Shown here: piece after piece, positions 52,784 through 62,140 of the stretch
Layout of the letters: each line of letters starts with the position of its first letter
How positions within the stretch are numbered: the stretch's first letter is position 1
Assembly: GCF_003173595.1 (NCBI RefSeq)
Contig: NZ_QGNZ01000003.1
Coordinates: 705,799-769,798, forward strand
Direction: 5' to 3'
DNA length: 64,000 nucleotides
Origin: Pedobacter yonginensis
Lineage (GTDB): Bacteria > Bacteroidota > Bacteroidia > Sphingobacteriales > Sphingobacteriaceae
Notes under the pieces: generated by a model
Told to the model about the DNA's origin: nothing
The model's input: the letters and a program-made list of their open reading frames with translations, nothing else
Databases searched by the model: none
Position numbers and translations under genes: made by a program

Positions 52784-53950
52784 TTAAATTAACTTAACAA
52801 CTAAATCACTTTCAATTTTAAAATGATTTGATAATTGGATGAGATTTAAACCAGGCTTTTTCCCAATTTCAATGCTTCCAAATTGCTTGTGCAGATTTAG
52901 AAATTCTGCTCCATTTAAGCTAGCCCATTGCAACAGTTTGTCGAAAGGTACCTGTTTATGTTGCTGCAAAGTTTTCATCTCTGACAAAATATTCAACTGA
53001 TGATTGCTGGCCAAACTATCGGTACCTAAGGTAATTTTAACATTTTCATCGATTAGCAAATCTACATTAGGCAAGGTATTTTCAATATATAAATTGGCTT
53101 GCGGGCAAAGGCACCAGTATAAATCTGCATGGCTTTGTTTCGCAAATTCTAAATCGGCCTTGCTTGCAACGGTGTTGTGTACCAGTAGCGTTCTGAGTTT
53201 TTTAATGCGGGGCAGCCAAGTTTGCAAAGAGGTTTTACCGCTTGGCTCAAAATACGAGATGTCTAATCCTAAAAACTGATACAGATTTAAGAATTCTCCT
53301 GTTTTATTTTCAAAAAACTGATTTTCTTGTGGTGTTTCTTGGTTGTGTATGCTGATGGGGGTTTTGCCATGTTCTGCATGTGCATGAATTAAAGCAAATA
53401 ATTCGGCCGAAACAGAATAGGGTGCGTGCGGAACTACCGAAGCAGATAAAGGGGCAAATTTATTTTTAAGATCTATCGCAAAATCCATCACCGCCTGTGC
53501 ATTTGCAGGATTAAAACCCATGGCCTCTACAAAGGTGTGGTAGTATAATTTACTATTGGTTTTAATTTCTTTTGATATAATTTGATTAGATATATCGCCA
53601 ACGGCTACAATTCCATTATCAAACATCTGCTGATCGGCCTTTCGCATAGCCAGGTGAATTTCTTCGCTGCTTGCCTGTCTATTTTTAATGATATTTTGTA
53701 CAAACGCTACTAAACCCGTGTGTTCAGGAACGCTAGCCAGCATGTGGGAGAGCTCTAGATGACAATGGGTATTTACAAAGCCAGGTACAATGGCACCTGC
53801 GTATTTCTCGATTTTAAAATCAAGCTTTAGTGCGGCATCTTCTGTATAAATCTCTTTTATTTCGCCATTAGGATTTATTGCAACTACTCCATTTTTTATT
53901 GGTGGAGTGCTCACCGGAAAAATCCAATCGGCTGAAAAGTATTTTAGCAT
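52784..53950 (-). CDS. Amidohydrolase, SsnA/cytosine-deaminase-like
   Basis: The 388-residue protein has the metal ligands of the amidohydrolase superfamily: the HxH in NTHCHLELSH, a histidine in PHAPYSVS, a further one in ISIHNQE, and the aspartate in LGTDSLASN. This pattern is that of mononuclear deaminases such as those for S-adenosylhomocysteine, methylthioadenosine, guanine or chlorinated triazines. The precise substrate cannot be told. It is the first gene of a pair with the nitronate-monooxygenase-like enzyme. Confidence 0.88.
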   Translation of the reverse strand: MLKYFSADWIFPVSTPPIKNGVVAINPNGEIKEIYTEDAALKLDFKIEKYAGAIVPGFVNTHCHLELSHMLASVPEHTGLVAFVQNIIKNRQASSEEIHLAMRKADQQMFDNGIVAVGDISNQIISKEIKTNSKLYYHTFVEAMGFNPANAQAVMDFAIDLKNKFAPLSASVVPHAPYSVSAELFALIHAHAEHGKTPISIHNQETPQENQFFENKTGEFLNLYQFLGLDISYFEPSGKTSLQTWLPRIKKLRTLLVHNTVASKADLEFAKQSHADLYWCLCPQANLYIENTLPNVDLLIDENVKITLGTDSLASNHQLNILSEMKTLQQHKQVPFDKLLQWASLNGAEFLNLHKQFGSIEIGKKPGLNLIQLSNHFKIESDLVVKLI

Positions 53951-54041
53951 GAAGCGAATTTACGATTTGTAATGAAGTGCGCTGGTAAAATGGATTGGAA
54001 ATATTTTTAGATTTTGATTACATCTAAAAGAGAATTAAAAG

Positions 54042-54114
<73 letters not shown>

Positions 54115-54625
54115 TTTTAATTGGGTTGCAAGTATAGAAAAAATAATTCTTTTGAAAAAAAAAATTTTAAAAATTTCAAAGAAACTAAAGCACAAATTAA
54201 CTAAACTCTTAATTTACAAAAACTTACAAAAGTGGATTTGGTGTTTGTGCTCGGCAACCTTAGATCATTGCACAGCCAGAATTTTTATAAACCCGATATG
54301 CGCGAAAAGCCACCGCTGATGCATCTGCATGGCTGCCTATTTGCTTCCCAATGTTTTTGCAGAGGCTTTTTCGGTGCTTGAAGCATTAGCGGGACGAACG
54401 CTTAATAGCAGCTTTGTTTTTGCTTTCCAAATCCGGTAATTCACTACCAATTAAATAAAAGCTGTTGCCATTACCCCCAAGCTGTGGAGAAACTCCCCAA
54501 TTTATTTTTTTTGGCATAAACACAAATACTTATAAATGAATGAATTAAGCAATTTTAGCCTTTTGGCACCATTATGAAACCATAGCAAGTATTGTTACAA
54601 ACATAAATTTTAAAAATTACATACT
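54115..54625. repeat. Intergenic region with GCGGGAC-core element
   Basis: This 511-nt gap contains no convincing gene. A GC-rich stretch (about 54290-54430) carries GCGGGAC at 54389-54395 and resembles the element seen in three other gaps. The right end should hold the promoter of the first small secreted-protein gene, but no clean TAnnTTTG is visible there. Confidence 0.4.
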
Positions 54626-54940
54626 ATGAAAAAGTTCATTTTATCAGCTACATTTTTAGCGTTCGCAGGATTCTCAGCAGTACAAGCAAGTGAAATAAAA
54701 GACTTAAAAACTACTGCAATTGTTGCAGTTCAAGATAGCGCGGTAAAAACGCCTGTAAAATTAGAAGAGTTACCAGAGCCAGTTACAACCGCATTAAAAT
54801 CTGATGCCTATAAAGGTTGGACAGCAACTGAAGCCTGGTCGGTTAAGGAAGGTACAAAAGAGTATTACTTAATTAATGTTAAAAAAGAAGCTGAAACAGG
54901 TTCAGTGAAAATTGACAAAGACGGTAAACCAGTTCAATAA
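54626..54940 (+). CDS. Small secreted protein, PepSY-like, tandem copy 1
   Basis: The 104-residue precursor has a signal peptide (about 1-21, ending VQAS). The mature part has a short helix (LEELPEPVTTALKSD) and a strand-rich end (GWTATEAWSVKEGTKEYYLINVKKEAETGSVKIDKDGKPVQ, in two halves), which resembles the small PepSY-like exported proteins of Bacteroidota. No function is known to me. Residues 31-104 are identical to copy 2 at the amino-acid level although the DNA differs at many third positions, so both copies are under strong constraint. Confidence 0.8.
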   Translation: MKKFILSATFLAFAGFSAVQASEIKDLKTTAIVAVQDSAVKTPVKLEELPEPVTTALKSDAYKGWTATEAWSVKEGTKEYYLINVKKEAETGSVKIDKDGKPVQ

Positions 54941-54964
54941 TATTTGCCTAAAGGCATAATCAAC

Positions 54965-54992
54965 TATGCGTGGCTGGAAATGGCCACGCATA
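54965..54992 (+). other. Perfect 10-bp hairpin between the tandem secreted-protein genes
   Basis: TATGCGTGGC (54965-54974) pairs with GCCACGCATA (54983-54992) around an 8-nt loop, 25 nt past the first stop. It has no T run, so it is a weak terminator at best and may instead stabilise the upstream message or attenuate read-through. Confidence 0.6.
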
Positions 54993-55052
54993 TACTCAAC
55001 TAAACTACGAAGCTATTTTAAGATGGTTTCATCACATTAAATTTAATACAAG

Positions 55053-55367
55053 ATGAAAAAGTTAATTTTATCAGCTGCGTTCTTAGCATTTGCAGGATTA
55101 TCAGCAGTACAAGCAAAAGAAGTAAATACCTTAAAAAACGCCGCAATTGTTGCAGTTCAAGATAGCGCAGTTAAAACGCCTGTAAAATTGGAAGAATTAC
55201 CAGAGCCAGTTACAACCGCATTAAAATCTGATGCTTACAAAGGTTGGACGGCCACCGAGGCATGGTCTGTTAAAGAAGGTACGAAAGAATATTACCTAAT
55301 CAATGTTAAAAAAGAAGCTGAAACAGGTTCTGTAAAAATTGATAAAGACGGTAAACCAGTACAATAA
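55053..55367 (+). CDS. Small secreted protein, PepSY-like, tandem copy 2
   Basis: This 104-residue precursor is a duplicate of the preceding gene. The signal peptide and first mature residues differ (MKKLILSAAF, KEVNTLKNA), but residues 31-104 are identical. Over codons 37-104 I count 21 synonymous differences and no amino-acid change, so the duplication is not recent and the mature domain is strongly conserved. A clear intrinsic terminator follows. The role is unknown; partner domains are not visible. Confidence 0.8.
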   Translation: MKKLILSAAFLAFAGLSAVQAKEVNTLKNAAIVAVQDSAVKTPVKLEELPEPVTTALKSDAYKGWTATEAWSVKEGTKEYYLINVKKEAETGSVKIDKDGKPVQ

Positions 55368-55401
55368 ACCCCAAATATTACATCTACCTAGTACAAGAAT
55401 G

Positions 55402-55424
55402 GCCAGACTTTGTCTGGCTTTTCT
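55402..55424 (+). terminator. Intrinsic terminator after secreted-protein copy 2
   Basis: GCCAGAC (55402-55408) pairs with GTCTGGC (55412-55418) around TTT, followed by TTTTCTT. It lies only 13 nt before the start of the response-regulator gene, whose promoter must therefore overlap it. Confidence 0.85.
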
Positions 55425-55432
55425 TATTTTTG
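55425..55432 (+). promoter_or_regulatory. -7 element overlapping the terminator tail, before the response regulator
   Basis: TATTTTTG fits TAnnTTTG and ends only 4 nt before the ATG at 55437. Transcription would begin at or next to the start codon. No well-spaced TTTG is seen upstream. Confidence 0.35.
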
Positions 55433-55436
55433 CTGT

Positions 55437-56768
55437 ATGGCCAGAATCCTGATTTTAGAAGACGATACTACATTTGCTCAATTACTTGAAGGCTTTCTGT
55501 CAAAAAATATGCATGAGATTACGCTCGTAACCTCGGTAAAACAATCCTTTAAATTAATCGAAAATCAAGAATTCGATTTACTGCTTTTAGATTACCGGTT
55601 GCCCGACGGGATAGGGGTTGAGGTACTCGCCCACAGTAGAAATTTGGGACTTTCCATACCGGTAATCATCATGACCAGTTTTAATGATGTGAGAACCGCT
55701 GTTAAATCCATGCAGATGGGTGCTTTTGATTACATCACTAAGCCGGTAAATCCAGATGAGTTACTAATGGTTATTAAAAATTCTTTAACCAAAAAGGAAT
55801 CTAAAAATACCGAAGTTAAAGAAACCGACGCTGATTTTATAAAAGGCAAAAGTGCCATTGCCGATAAATTATACGAACACATCGACTTAGTTGCCCCCAC
55901 CGATATGTCGGTAATTATTCAAGGTGAAAGTGGTACGGGAAAGGAATTTGCAGCAAGAACCCTCCACCAACAAAGCAAGAGGGCAAAAAGACCATTTATA
56001 GCGATAGATTGCGGTTCACTCTCTAAAGATTTAGCAGCTAGCGAATTATTCGGCCATGTTAAAGGGGCCTTTACTGGTGCGCTAAACGATAAAAAAGGTC
56101 AATTTGAGGTTGCCGATGGTGGAACATTATTTTTAGATGAGGTTGGAAATTTAAGTTACGAAGTTCAGATTAAATTGCTACGTGCCTTACAGGAGAGGGT
56201 AATCCAACCCTTAGGCAGCTCGAAGCAAATTCCAGTTAATGTGCGCATCATTACGGCAACAAATGATGACTTGAGTAACAGCATGCAGCAGGGCGCGTTT
56301 AGAGAAGATTTGTATCACCGTTTAAATGAATTTAAAATCCAACTGCCAGCTTTGAGAGATCGGGGTGGAGATTTGGAATTGTTCATCAATCATTTCATAC
56401 AGCTATCCAACCGAGATTTGGAAAGGAACGTGAAAAGTATTTCATCTGAAGCCAAATCGCTACTTTTGAACTACGATTGGCCAGGAAACCTACGTGAACT
56501 GAGTAATGTAATTAAACGGATGGTTTTATTAACCCCTGGCGATGTGGCGCAAGTTACGGCCCTACCAGATGAGATGATGATTTCGGTACATCAGCAAATT
56601 GCGCCCGGCGGAACATCAGATTTAAAAGCCGTTAATGAGCAAAACGAAAAAACACTTATTGCAGAAACGCTAATCAAAGTCAAACACAACAAATCTAAAG
56701 CGGCAAAAATGTTGAATATCGATCGAAAAACACTTTACGCCAAAATGGAAAGATATGGAATTGAGTAA
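55437..56768 (+). CDS. Sigma54-dependent response regulator (NtrC/ZraR type)
   Basis: From the ATG at 55437 the product has 443 residues. The receiver domain (1-120) has the phospho-acceptor aspartate in LLLLDYRLPDG and the conserved lysine in ITKPVNPDE. The AAA domain (about 140-370) has Walker A GESGTGKE, the sigma54-contact loop GAFTGA, and Walker B GGTLFLDEVG. A Fis-type HTH ends the protein (KSKAAKMLNIDRKTLYAKME). It activates sigma54 promoters when phosphorylated. The frame opens at 55410, but those nine residues are translated from the terminator hairpin. It converges with the hybrid kinase gene 34 nt away, its likely partner. Confidence 0.93.
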   Translation: MARILILEDDTTFAQLLEGFLSKNMHEITLVTSVKQSFKLIENQEFDLLLLDYRLPDGIGVEVLAHSRNLGLSIPVIIMTSFNDVRTAVKSMQMGAFDYITKPVNPDELLMVIKNSLTKKESKNTEVKETDADFIKGKSAIADKLYEHIDLVAPTDMSVIIQGESGTGKEFAARTLHQQSKRAKRPFIAIDCGSLSKDLAASELFGHVKGAFTGALNDKKGQFEVADGGTLFLDEVGNLSYEVQIKLLRALQERVIQPLGSSKQIPVNVRIITATNDDLSNSMQQGAFREDLYHRLNEFKIQLPALRDRGGDLELFINHFIQLSNRDLERNVKSISSEAKSLLLNYDWPGNLRELSNVIKRMVLLTPGDVAQVTALPDEMMISVHQQIAPGGTSDLKAVNEQNEKTLIAETLIKVKHNKSKAAKMLNIDRKTLYAKMERYGIE

Positions 56769-56802
56769 TCCGTCAATTTAATTTGTCTGCTTAAGCTAAC
56801 AA

Positions 56803-59280
56803 CTATTCTTTATCAAGGTATTCCATATTTTCCATAATCGCAATCAAAGCATCCAGCTTCTTCAATTGACCGGAAATTTCCAAAATTACGCTGTCCGCCA
56901 ATCCATTGTCTGCAATGTTGATTTCGAGCAGCCTAAAAGCATTAGACAAGGTTGTAGAGCCCATTTGTGCCGTTCTACCTGCTAGCCGATGCACAAGCAA
57001 CCGGGCCTTGTCTGAATTACCTTCTTCAATATACTTTTTCAATTCTTTCGAATCTTCAACACAATCCTGTTTAAATCGATTTAAAATTTTCTGGAGCATT
57101 TGTTGGTCGCCAAAGGTCATTTTTTCAACTGACGACAAATCAAATTCGGGTTGCTCAGGCAGTATTTCAGTTCTTTCAAAAATCGACAACAGATCTTCAG
57201 CTCTAAATGGTTTTAAAATAAGTCCGTCAAAACCTTCGCTTAAAACCATTTCTCTTTCTTCGGGCAAAACCTGAGCGGTAATGGCAAAGAATTTAACGCT
57301 CGATGGAAGTTTCTTCTTCAATAAATGGCAAAGCTCTAAACCCGTCATCTCGGGCATTCGCATATCAATTAACACATATTTTAAATCAACGACTGGCTCT
57401 TCCTGAAGAATATCAGCTACTTGGCCAAAGCTTTGATAAGGGATGTTATTTTTCTCAAAAATTAAACCACATAAATCTAAAATCAACTTGTCATCATCAA
57501 TTACCCAAACCATTCCAGAATCCACTATGGCATAATGCTCTAAATCGAGTGCTTCATTTACACGTTCATCCGTAGCTTCGTATTTTAAGTAAATGCTAAA
57601 AGTTGTTCCGATACCTGGCTTACTTTTTACATAAATCCGGCCTCCTTGATTTTCGATTAGCGATTTAACAATGGTAAGCCCTAAACCTGTGCCCGTTTGG
57701 TTGATGATGTATTTCTCGGGCGATTCAATCTGCTCAAATTCGTTAAATATTTTGGTGATGTCCGTTTCAGCAAAGCCAATTCCAGTATCCTTTATCGTGA
57801 AATTGAAATGCAAATCTGATCCTTGTTTTTTGCAGGAAACGGCGAGCAGGATCTCACCCTTGAGTGTAAACTTAACCGCATTTCCTAATAGATTAAATAG
57901 AATCTGTTTCAATCTAAATGCATCGCCTTTCACAAATTCGATTCCTGCCAAATCAAAGTCTTCTATTAGTTTTAGTGCTTTTTGCTCTGCCAATGGACGC
58001 ATCACCGAAACCGCCTCATTCAAAACTTTGCGAACATCAAAAACCTGATGGCTGAAACTAAATTCTCCCGATATGATGCGGTTATAATCTAAAACCTCAT
58101 TAACAATTTGTAATAAATGGATGGAAGATTGATAAATCGCATCGATATCCTTTTTATTGGGTTTGTCTTGCTGCGTAATGAGCTCTGCATAGCCTAAAAT
58201 GGATTGCAAGGGTGTTCTAATTTCATGACTCATATTGGAAAGAAATCTTTGCTTTGCCTTAACGTGATATTCAGCCTCGTCCTTTGCTTGTTCTAGTGCC
58301 TTTCTATATCGATTACTTTTCGTGATGTCAGTTAAAATTAAATAGAGAAGAATTACGGTGATTAAAAAGAAAGCAATAATGATGATGGTAATTTGCGTAA
58401 TTCCGTCGTTTACAACTTGTTTAGCCTGAATGCCATTCAAATCTACCTGAGCAACTGCCTCCCCTTCAACTTCCCTTAAAATTTGAAGCATTTGCCCTGT
58501 CAAAGCATTACTTGCATCAGATAAATCAGCCTCTCTTTTTAAAAATTTCTGGCTTTTTTGTTTTTGTTCGAGCTCAATATTCTTCAGAGAGCCAGTCATA
58601 CTTTTCATGATGCTGTCTTCAGCCTTTGCATTTAGCGTATCGCGCTTAACCTTAAATTCTTCATTAATAATTTTATAAACCTCCGATTTCTTCTTTCCAA
58701 ATAGCTTGCTTAGAAACCCTCTTGATTTCTCTTGCTCATCTGGTGCAACCGTGGTGGTAGAAGTTGTTGTTTCTGTAGTTAGAATTGCACTATCGGTTTG
58801 TCTTGAACGAGTCGCAACAAGGTTATTTAACTTTTTAACCTCTTCAGAAAAAGATTTGGTATTCACGAGCGTCTCCCTAACCTTTAAATAGGAAACAAAT
58901 TGTTTGTCTCTTTCCGTTAGTAAGTTCTTAATCGATTTTATCCTTGCCAATTGAAGAGAATCTTCAGAATATAATTTACTAAGGGTATCCAAACTTACTC
59001 TCAGCCTTCTCGATTCCTTTAAAAAGCTATAATTTCCTTGCTTATTAAAGGCTTCATCTCGTTGTAACTGATCTAACCGTGCAATTTTATGCGATAAATC
59101 GTTAACAATGCGTAGGCGATCATTTGGTGCTGATATTTCCTCAACCGTATTTAACATTCTGGTGAAAGCAAATTTGCTGATGCCCCAAGCCAAAAGCAGC
59201 GCGAAACAGGCAAATAAAAACCCAATAATTACCTTACTTTTTACTGCCCTAAAGAATCTTTTTTGAATATCTACAGCCAT
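56803..59280 (-). CDS. Hybrid sensor histidine kinase with receiver and HPt domains
   Basis: The 825-residue protein has an N-terminal membrane helix (about 15-35), a periplasmic helical and Ser/Thr-rich region, and a second helix (about 295-315). Then come a dimerisation domain with the phospho-histidine in FLSNMSHEIRTPLQ, an ATPase domain with NLLGNAVKFT, DTGIGF and GTGLGLTI, a receiver domain with the aspartate in VLIDMRMPEMTG, and an HPt domain with LLVHRLAGRTAQMGS. The presence of both receiver and HPt domains predicts a four-step phosphorelay. The likely output is the convergent sigma54 regulator. The sensor region matches no known ligand domain. Confidence 0.92.
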   Translation of the reverse strand: MAVDIQKRFFRAVKSKVIIGFLFACFALLLAWGISKFAFTRMLNTVEEISAPNDRLRIVNDLSHKIARLDQLQRDEAFNKQGNYSFLKESRRLRVSLDTLSKLYSEDSLQLARIKSIKNLLTERDKQFVSYLKVRETLVNTKSFSEEVKKLNNLVATRSRQTDSAILTTETTTSTTTVAPDEQEKSRGFLSKLFGKKKSEVYKIINEEFKVKRDTLNAKAEDSIMKSMTGSLKNIELEQKQKSQKFLKREADLSDASNALTGQMLQILREVEGEAVAQVDLNGIQAKQVVNDGITQITIIIIAFFLITVILLYLILTDITKSNRYRKALEQAKDEAEYHVKAKQRFLSNMSHEIRTPLQSILGYAELITQQDKPNKKDIDAIYQSSIHLLQIVNEVLDYNRIISGEFSFSHQVFDVRKVLNEAVSVMRPLAEQKALKLIEDFDLAGIEFVKGDAFRLKQILFNLLGNAVKFTLKGEILLAVSCKKQGSDLHFNFTIKDTGIGFAETDITKIFNEFEQIESPEKYIINQTGTGLGLTIVKSLIENQGGRIYVKSKPGIGTTFSIYLKYEATDERVNEALDLEHYAIVDSGMVWVIDDDKLILDLCGLIFEKNNIPYQSFGQVADILQEEPVVDLKYVLIDMRMPEMTGLELCHLLKKKLPSSVKFFAITAQVLPEEREMVLSEGFDGLILKPFRAEDLLSIFERTEILPEQPEFDLSSVEKMTFGDQQMLQKILNRFKQDCVEDSKELKKYIEEGNSDKARLLVHRLAGRTAQMGSTTLSNAFRLLEINIADNGLADSVILEISGQLKKLDALIAIMENMEYLDKE

Positions 59281-59482
59281 TAAATTCAGATTATGCTTTT
59301 AATATCTAACGAATGATGTAAGCGGAAAGACATGTGCACTGATTACACAAATAGCATACCAAGGAAATTTTTGTTGGGTTTTAAATACCTTAAAAGCCTC
59401 CTACCAATATTTGATGGTGTTAATTCTGAATAACATTCTCAACATTTACATAAATTACCTAATTTTAACCGAGCCAATCTAT

Positions 59483-60172
59483 ATGAATCGAATCGACCGC
59501 CTTTTCGGGATACTAACTTTGTTGCAATCGCGAAAGTATATATCTGCAGAAAAGATTTCTGAACGATTTAACATTAGCATTCGTACCGTTTATAGAGATA
59601 TAAAAGCTTTGCAAGAACAAGGAATACCTGTAAGCTTTGAACAGCCGAAAGGTTACTTTATGGTTCAGGGCTTTTTTCTTCCTCCTGTTTCCTTTAACAT
59701 GGAAGAAGCCAATGCCTTATTGCTGGTAGAAAGTTTGGTAAATGGTTTTGCAGATAAATCCATTCGTGCACATTACTCAACTGCACTTACAAAAGTTAAG
59801 GCCGTATTAAAAGCCTCACAAAAGGAGAAGCTGGAAAACATGAATCAGCACATAAAACTTCAAATTCCGGAGCGGATGACCTTCAACTTTGAATATCTCT
59901 CACTCCTACAACATGCAATCTCCGAAAAAAACATTGTCCAACTGGATTATAAAAATGCTAAAGAGGAAATAAGCAAGCGCACTGTTGAACCCATCGGTCT
60001 CATCTTTTACGCTTTCAGCTGGCATTTAATCGCTTGGTGCCATCTTCGCGGGCAGTACCGCGATTTTAATTTAACGAGAATCATCTGTTTAAACAATCGA
60101 GGCGAATATTTCCAAAAAACAGACCACATGCCGCTAAGCGAGTACATGAGCATGTTACCTGTAAATTTTTAA
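59483..60172 (+). CDS. YafY-type transcriptional regulator with WYL domain
   Basis: From the ATG at 59483 the protein has 229 residues. It has an HTH_11 domain (MNRIDRLFGILTLLQSRKYI, then ISIRTVYRDIKALQEQGIPV) and a WYL domain with a variant core (VEPIGLIFYAFSWHLIAWC). The extra 24 residues of the longer frame (from 59411) are hydrophobic and unlike the family. WYL domains bind nucleic acid or nucleotide ligands. A DinB-family gene follows 150 nt downstream and may be co-regulated. Confidence 0.92.
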   Translation: MNRIDRLFGILTLLQSRKYISAEKISERFNISIRTVYRDIKALQEQGIPVSFEQPKGYFMVQGFFLPPVSFNMEEANALLLVESLVNGFADKSIRAHYSTALTKVKAVLKASQKEKLENMNQHIKLQIPERMTFNFEYLSLLQHAISEKNIVQLDYKNAKEEISKRTVEPIGLIFYAFSWHLIAWCHLRGQYRDFNLTRIICLNNRGEYFQKTDHMPLSEYMSMLPVNF

Positions 60173-60322
60173 CACACTCACAGCACAAGCATTTCACAGA
60201 TATCTTCAAACACCATTCAGTAATCAATGCTGAATTAGCAAATAAAAAATCATTCTATTTTTTACACTGCCATAGGGTTGTCACTCGCCCTCGTTTCCTT
60301 TGTACAACAAACCCAACCAACC

Positions 60323-60880
60323 ATGAGCATAGCAGACTTACTATTAATGGAAATAACCAAAATGGAAACAAAACAAAAAAATATGAATATGATTAAAGCA
60401 TTATTAAAAGAATTTGAATCGGAATTCAACACCACTAAAAAATTTTTGAAGCGGGTACCTGTAGATCAATTTGATTGGGCTCCACACGAAAAAAGCATGA
60501 AAATGAAGTCGCTGGCAAGCCACATTGCAGAGCTACCTGCTTGGGTAAATTTAGCATTCACCACCGATGGTTTGGATTTTGCAACAGCGCCATACGAAGA
60601 AAAGCAGGTTGAAAGCAATGAAGATTTACTGAAGCTATTAACTGAAAGCTACGAAAGTGGACGAGCTGAATTGGAAAAAGCCAGCGAAGAAGATTTTGAT
60701 AAGCAGTGGATATTACGCAATGGAGAACAAATTTTAGGTGATTTGACCAAATATGAGATGATGCGTATTGCCTTTAGCCAAACCACACACCACCGGGCGC
60801 AGTTAGGTGTTTATTTAAGATTATTAAATATCCCAATACCAGGGAGTTATGGCCCAAGTGCCGACGACCAAAGTTTCTAA
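60323..60880 (+). CDS. DinB family protein
   Basis: The protein is a DinB-like four-helix bundle. The likely metal ligands are visible: a histidine in SLASHIAELPAWV and the pair in TTHHRAQLGVYLRL. Such proteins are often thiol-dependent transferases or hydrolases; a role in detoxification is possible. From the ATG at 60323 it has 185 residues; Met codons at 60278, 60365 and 60386 give alternatives, and the bundle itself begins near the last. The AT-rich, Lys-rich start makes the choice uncertain. A long hairpin follows the stop. Confidence 0.85.
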   Translation: MSIADLLLMEITKMETKQKNMNMIKALLKEFESEFNTTKKFLKRVPVDQFDWAPHEKSMKMKSLASHIAELPAWVNLAFTTDGLDFATAPYEEKQVESNEDLLKLLTESYESGRAELEKASEEDFDKQWILRNGEQILGDLTKYEMMRIAFSQTTHHRAQLGVYLRLLNIPIPGSYGPSADDQSF

Positions 60881-60890
60881 ATTTGATTTT

Positions 60891-60919
60891 CCTTAGTTGA
60901 GATGATTGCTCAACTAAGG
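60891..60919 (+). terminator. Hairpin after the DinB gene
   Basis: CCTTAGTTGAG (60891-60901) pairs perfectly with CTCAACTAAGG (60909-60919) over 11 bp with a 7-nt loop, 10 nt past the stop. The U-tract is missing, so termination strength is uncertain. Confidence 0.55.
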
Positions 60920-61004
60920 AATTTACTAGAACTTCTGCGCTATCCACCCACCAATGTTTTTCCGAATGAAACAGAAACAAACACTTCGGTTTAGGCATTT
61001 AGCT

Positions 61005-61012
61005 TATATTTG
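61005..61012 (+). promoter_or_regulatory. -7 element before the pseudouridine synthase
   Basis: TATATTTG fits TAnnTTTG and ends 15 nt before the ATG at 61028. It supports this start over the TTG-initiated longer frame. The upstream TTTG is not clear. Confidence 0.45.
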
Positions 61013-61027
61013 CGTAAAATTAAATCT

Positions 61028-62002
61028 ATGCAAAATTCAAGTGCAACCCGTTTAAATAAATTCATAAGTGAAAGTGGATTGTGTTCTCGCCGTGAGGCAG
61101 ATAGATTTATAGAAAAAGGAACTGTTTTTATAAACGGGAAAAGAGCCAAAGTTGGCGATCAGGTTTTCGCAGGAGATAAGGTGATGGTTAATGGCCATAA
61201 TATCGAACCCAAAGAAGATTCTAATTTCATTCTTTTAGCATTTAATAAGCCCGTGGGGATTACCAGTACAACAGAATCTAATGTTAAAGATAATATTGTA
61301 GATTATGTTAACCACAGCGAACGCATTTTCCCAATAGGTCGTTTGGATAAAGATTCATCTGGGCTAATTTTCCTAACAAACAATGGTGATATTGTAAACA
61401 AAATCTTAAGAGCTGGCAATAAACACGAAAAAGAATATATAGTAACGGTGAACAAGCCCATTACTGAAGATTTTATCTTCGAAATGAGCAATGGAGTACC
61501 CATCTTAGGCGTAAACACTAGAAAGTGTAAAGTCCGTCAAATCAGCACATTCGTATTCAATATTATTTTGATTCAGGGCCTTAACAGACAAATTCGTAGA
61601 ATGTGTGAGCACTTCGGATACGAGGTAACCAAGCTAGAGCGCACAAGGATTATGAATATCAATTTGAAGGGCATCCCAACTGGAGAATTTAGAGAGCTTA
61701 CTGAAACCGAGTTAAGCAGCATATCTAAAATGATCGAAAACTCTTCGTCAGAAGCAGCTTCTAAACCAAAAAATACGAAGAAGAAAACAAATTCTTGGGA
61801 AGAAACACAAGAGTCCAAGTCAGAATCGTCCAAAAAGCCAAATCAATCAGCAAAACCCAGCGGCCAAAAATCTTTCACTAAAAAATCTTCGCATGCGTCT
61901 TCATCTAAACCGGCGCCTAAATCAGGCTCCGCACAACGCAACACGAGGCCAGGCAAGGGAAAATCAGCTGCAAAATCAAGCACACGTAAAAGAGGGAGAT
62001 AA
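61028..62002 (+). CDS. rRNA pseudouridine synthase, RluF/RsuA family, with Lys/Ser-rich tail
   Basis: From the ATG at 61028 the protein has 324 residues. An S4 RNA-binding domain (about 5-50, [23 protein letters not shown] in two halves) precedes the synthase domain (about 65-230) with the catalytic aspartate in [12 protein letters not shown] and the later [14 protein letters not shown]. The RluF group modifies U2604 of 23S rRNA; RluB or RsuA specificity cannot be excluded. The last 90 residues are a disordered Lys/Ser/Pro-rich tail, common in Bacteroidota homologues and probably RNA-binding. Confidence 0.92.
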   Translation: MQNSSATRLNKFISESGLCSRREADRFIEKGTVFINGKRAKVGDQVFAGDKVMVNGHNIEPKEDSNFILLAFNKPVGITSTTESNVKDNIVDYVNHSERIFPIGRLDKDSSGLIFLTNNGDIVNKILRAGNKHEKEYIVTVNKPITEDFIFEMSNGVPILGVNTRKCKVRQISTFVFNIILIQGLNRQIRRMCEHFGYEVTKLERTRIMNINLKGIPTGEFRELTETELSSISKMIENSSSEAASKPKNTKKKTNSWEETQESKSESSKKPNQSAKPSGQKSFTKKSSHASSSKPAPKSGSAQRNTRPGKGKSAAKSSTRKRGR

Positions 62003-62126
62003 ACCTCATTTGAGTCAATTTGGGCCTTCTAATGGGCATCTGCACCAAATTGCGCGTGGTAATGTAAAATTTGCAAGCCTGTAGCCTAACAGTATGCTTT
62101 ATCCTTTCAGCTTAAAGCCTTTTTGC

Positions 62127-62134
62127 TAACTTTG
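62127..62134 (+). promoter_or_regulatory. -7 element of rlmN, close to the start codon
   Basis: TAACTTTG fits TAnnTTTG and ends 6 nt before the rlmN ATG at 62141. The transcript would be leaderless or nearly so. Confidence 0.45.
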
Positions 62135-62140
62135 TAATAA

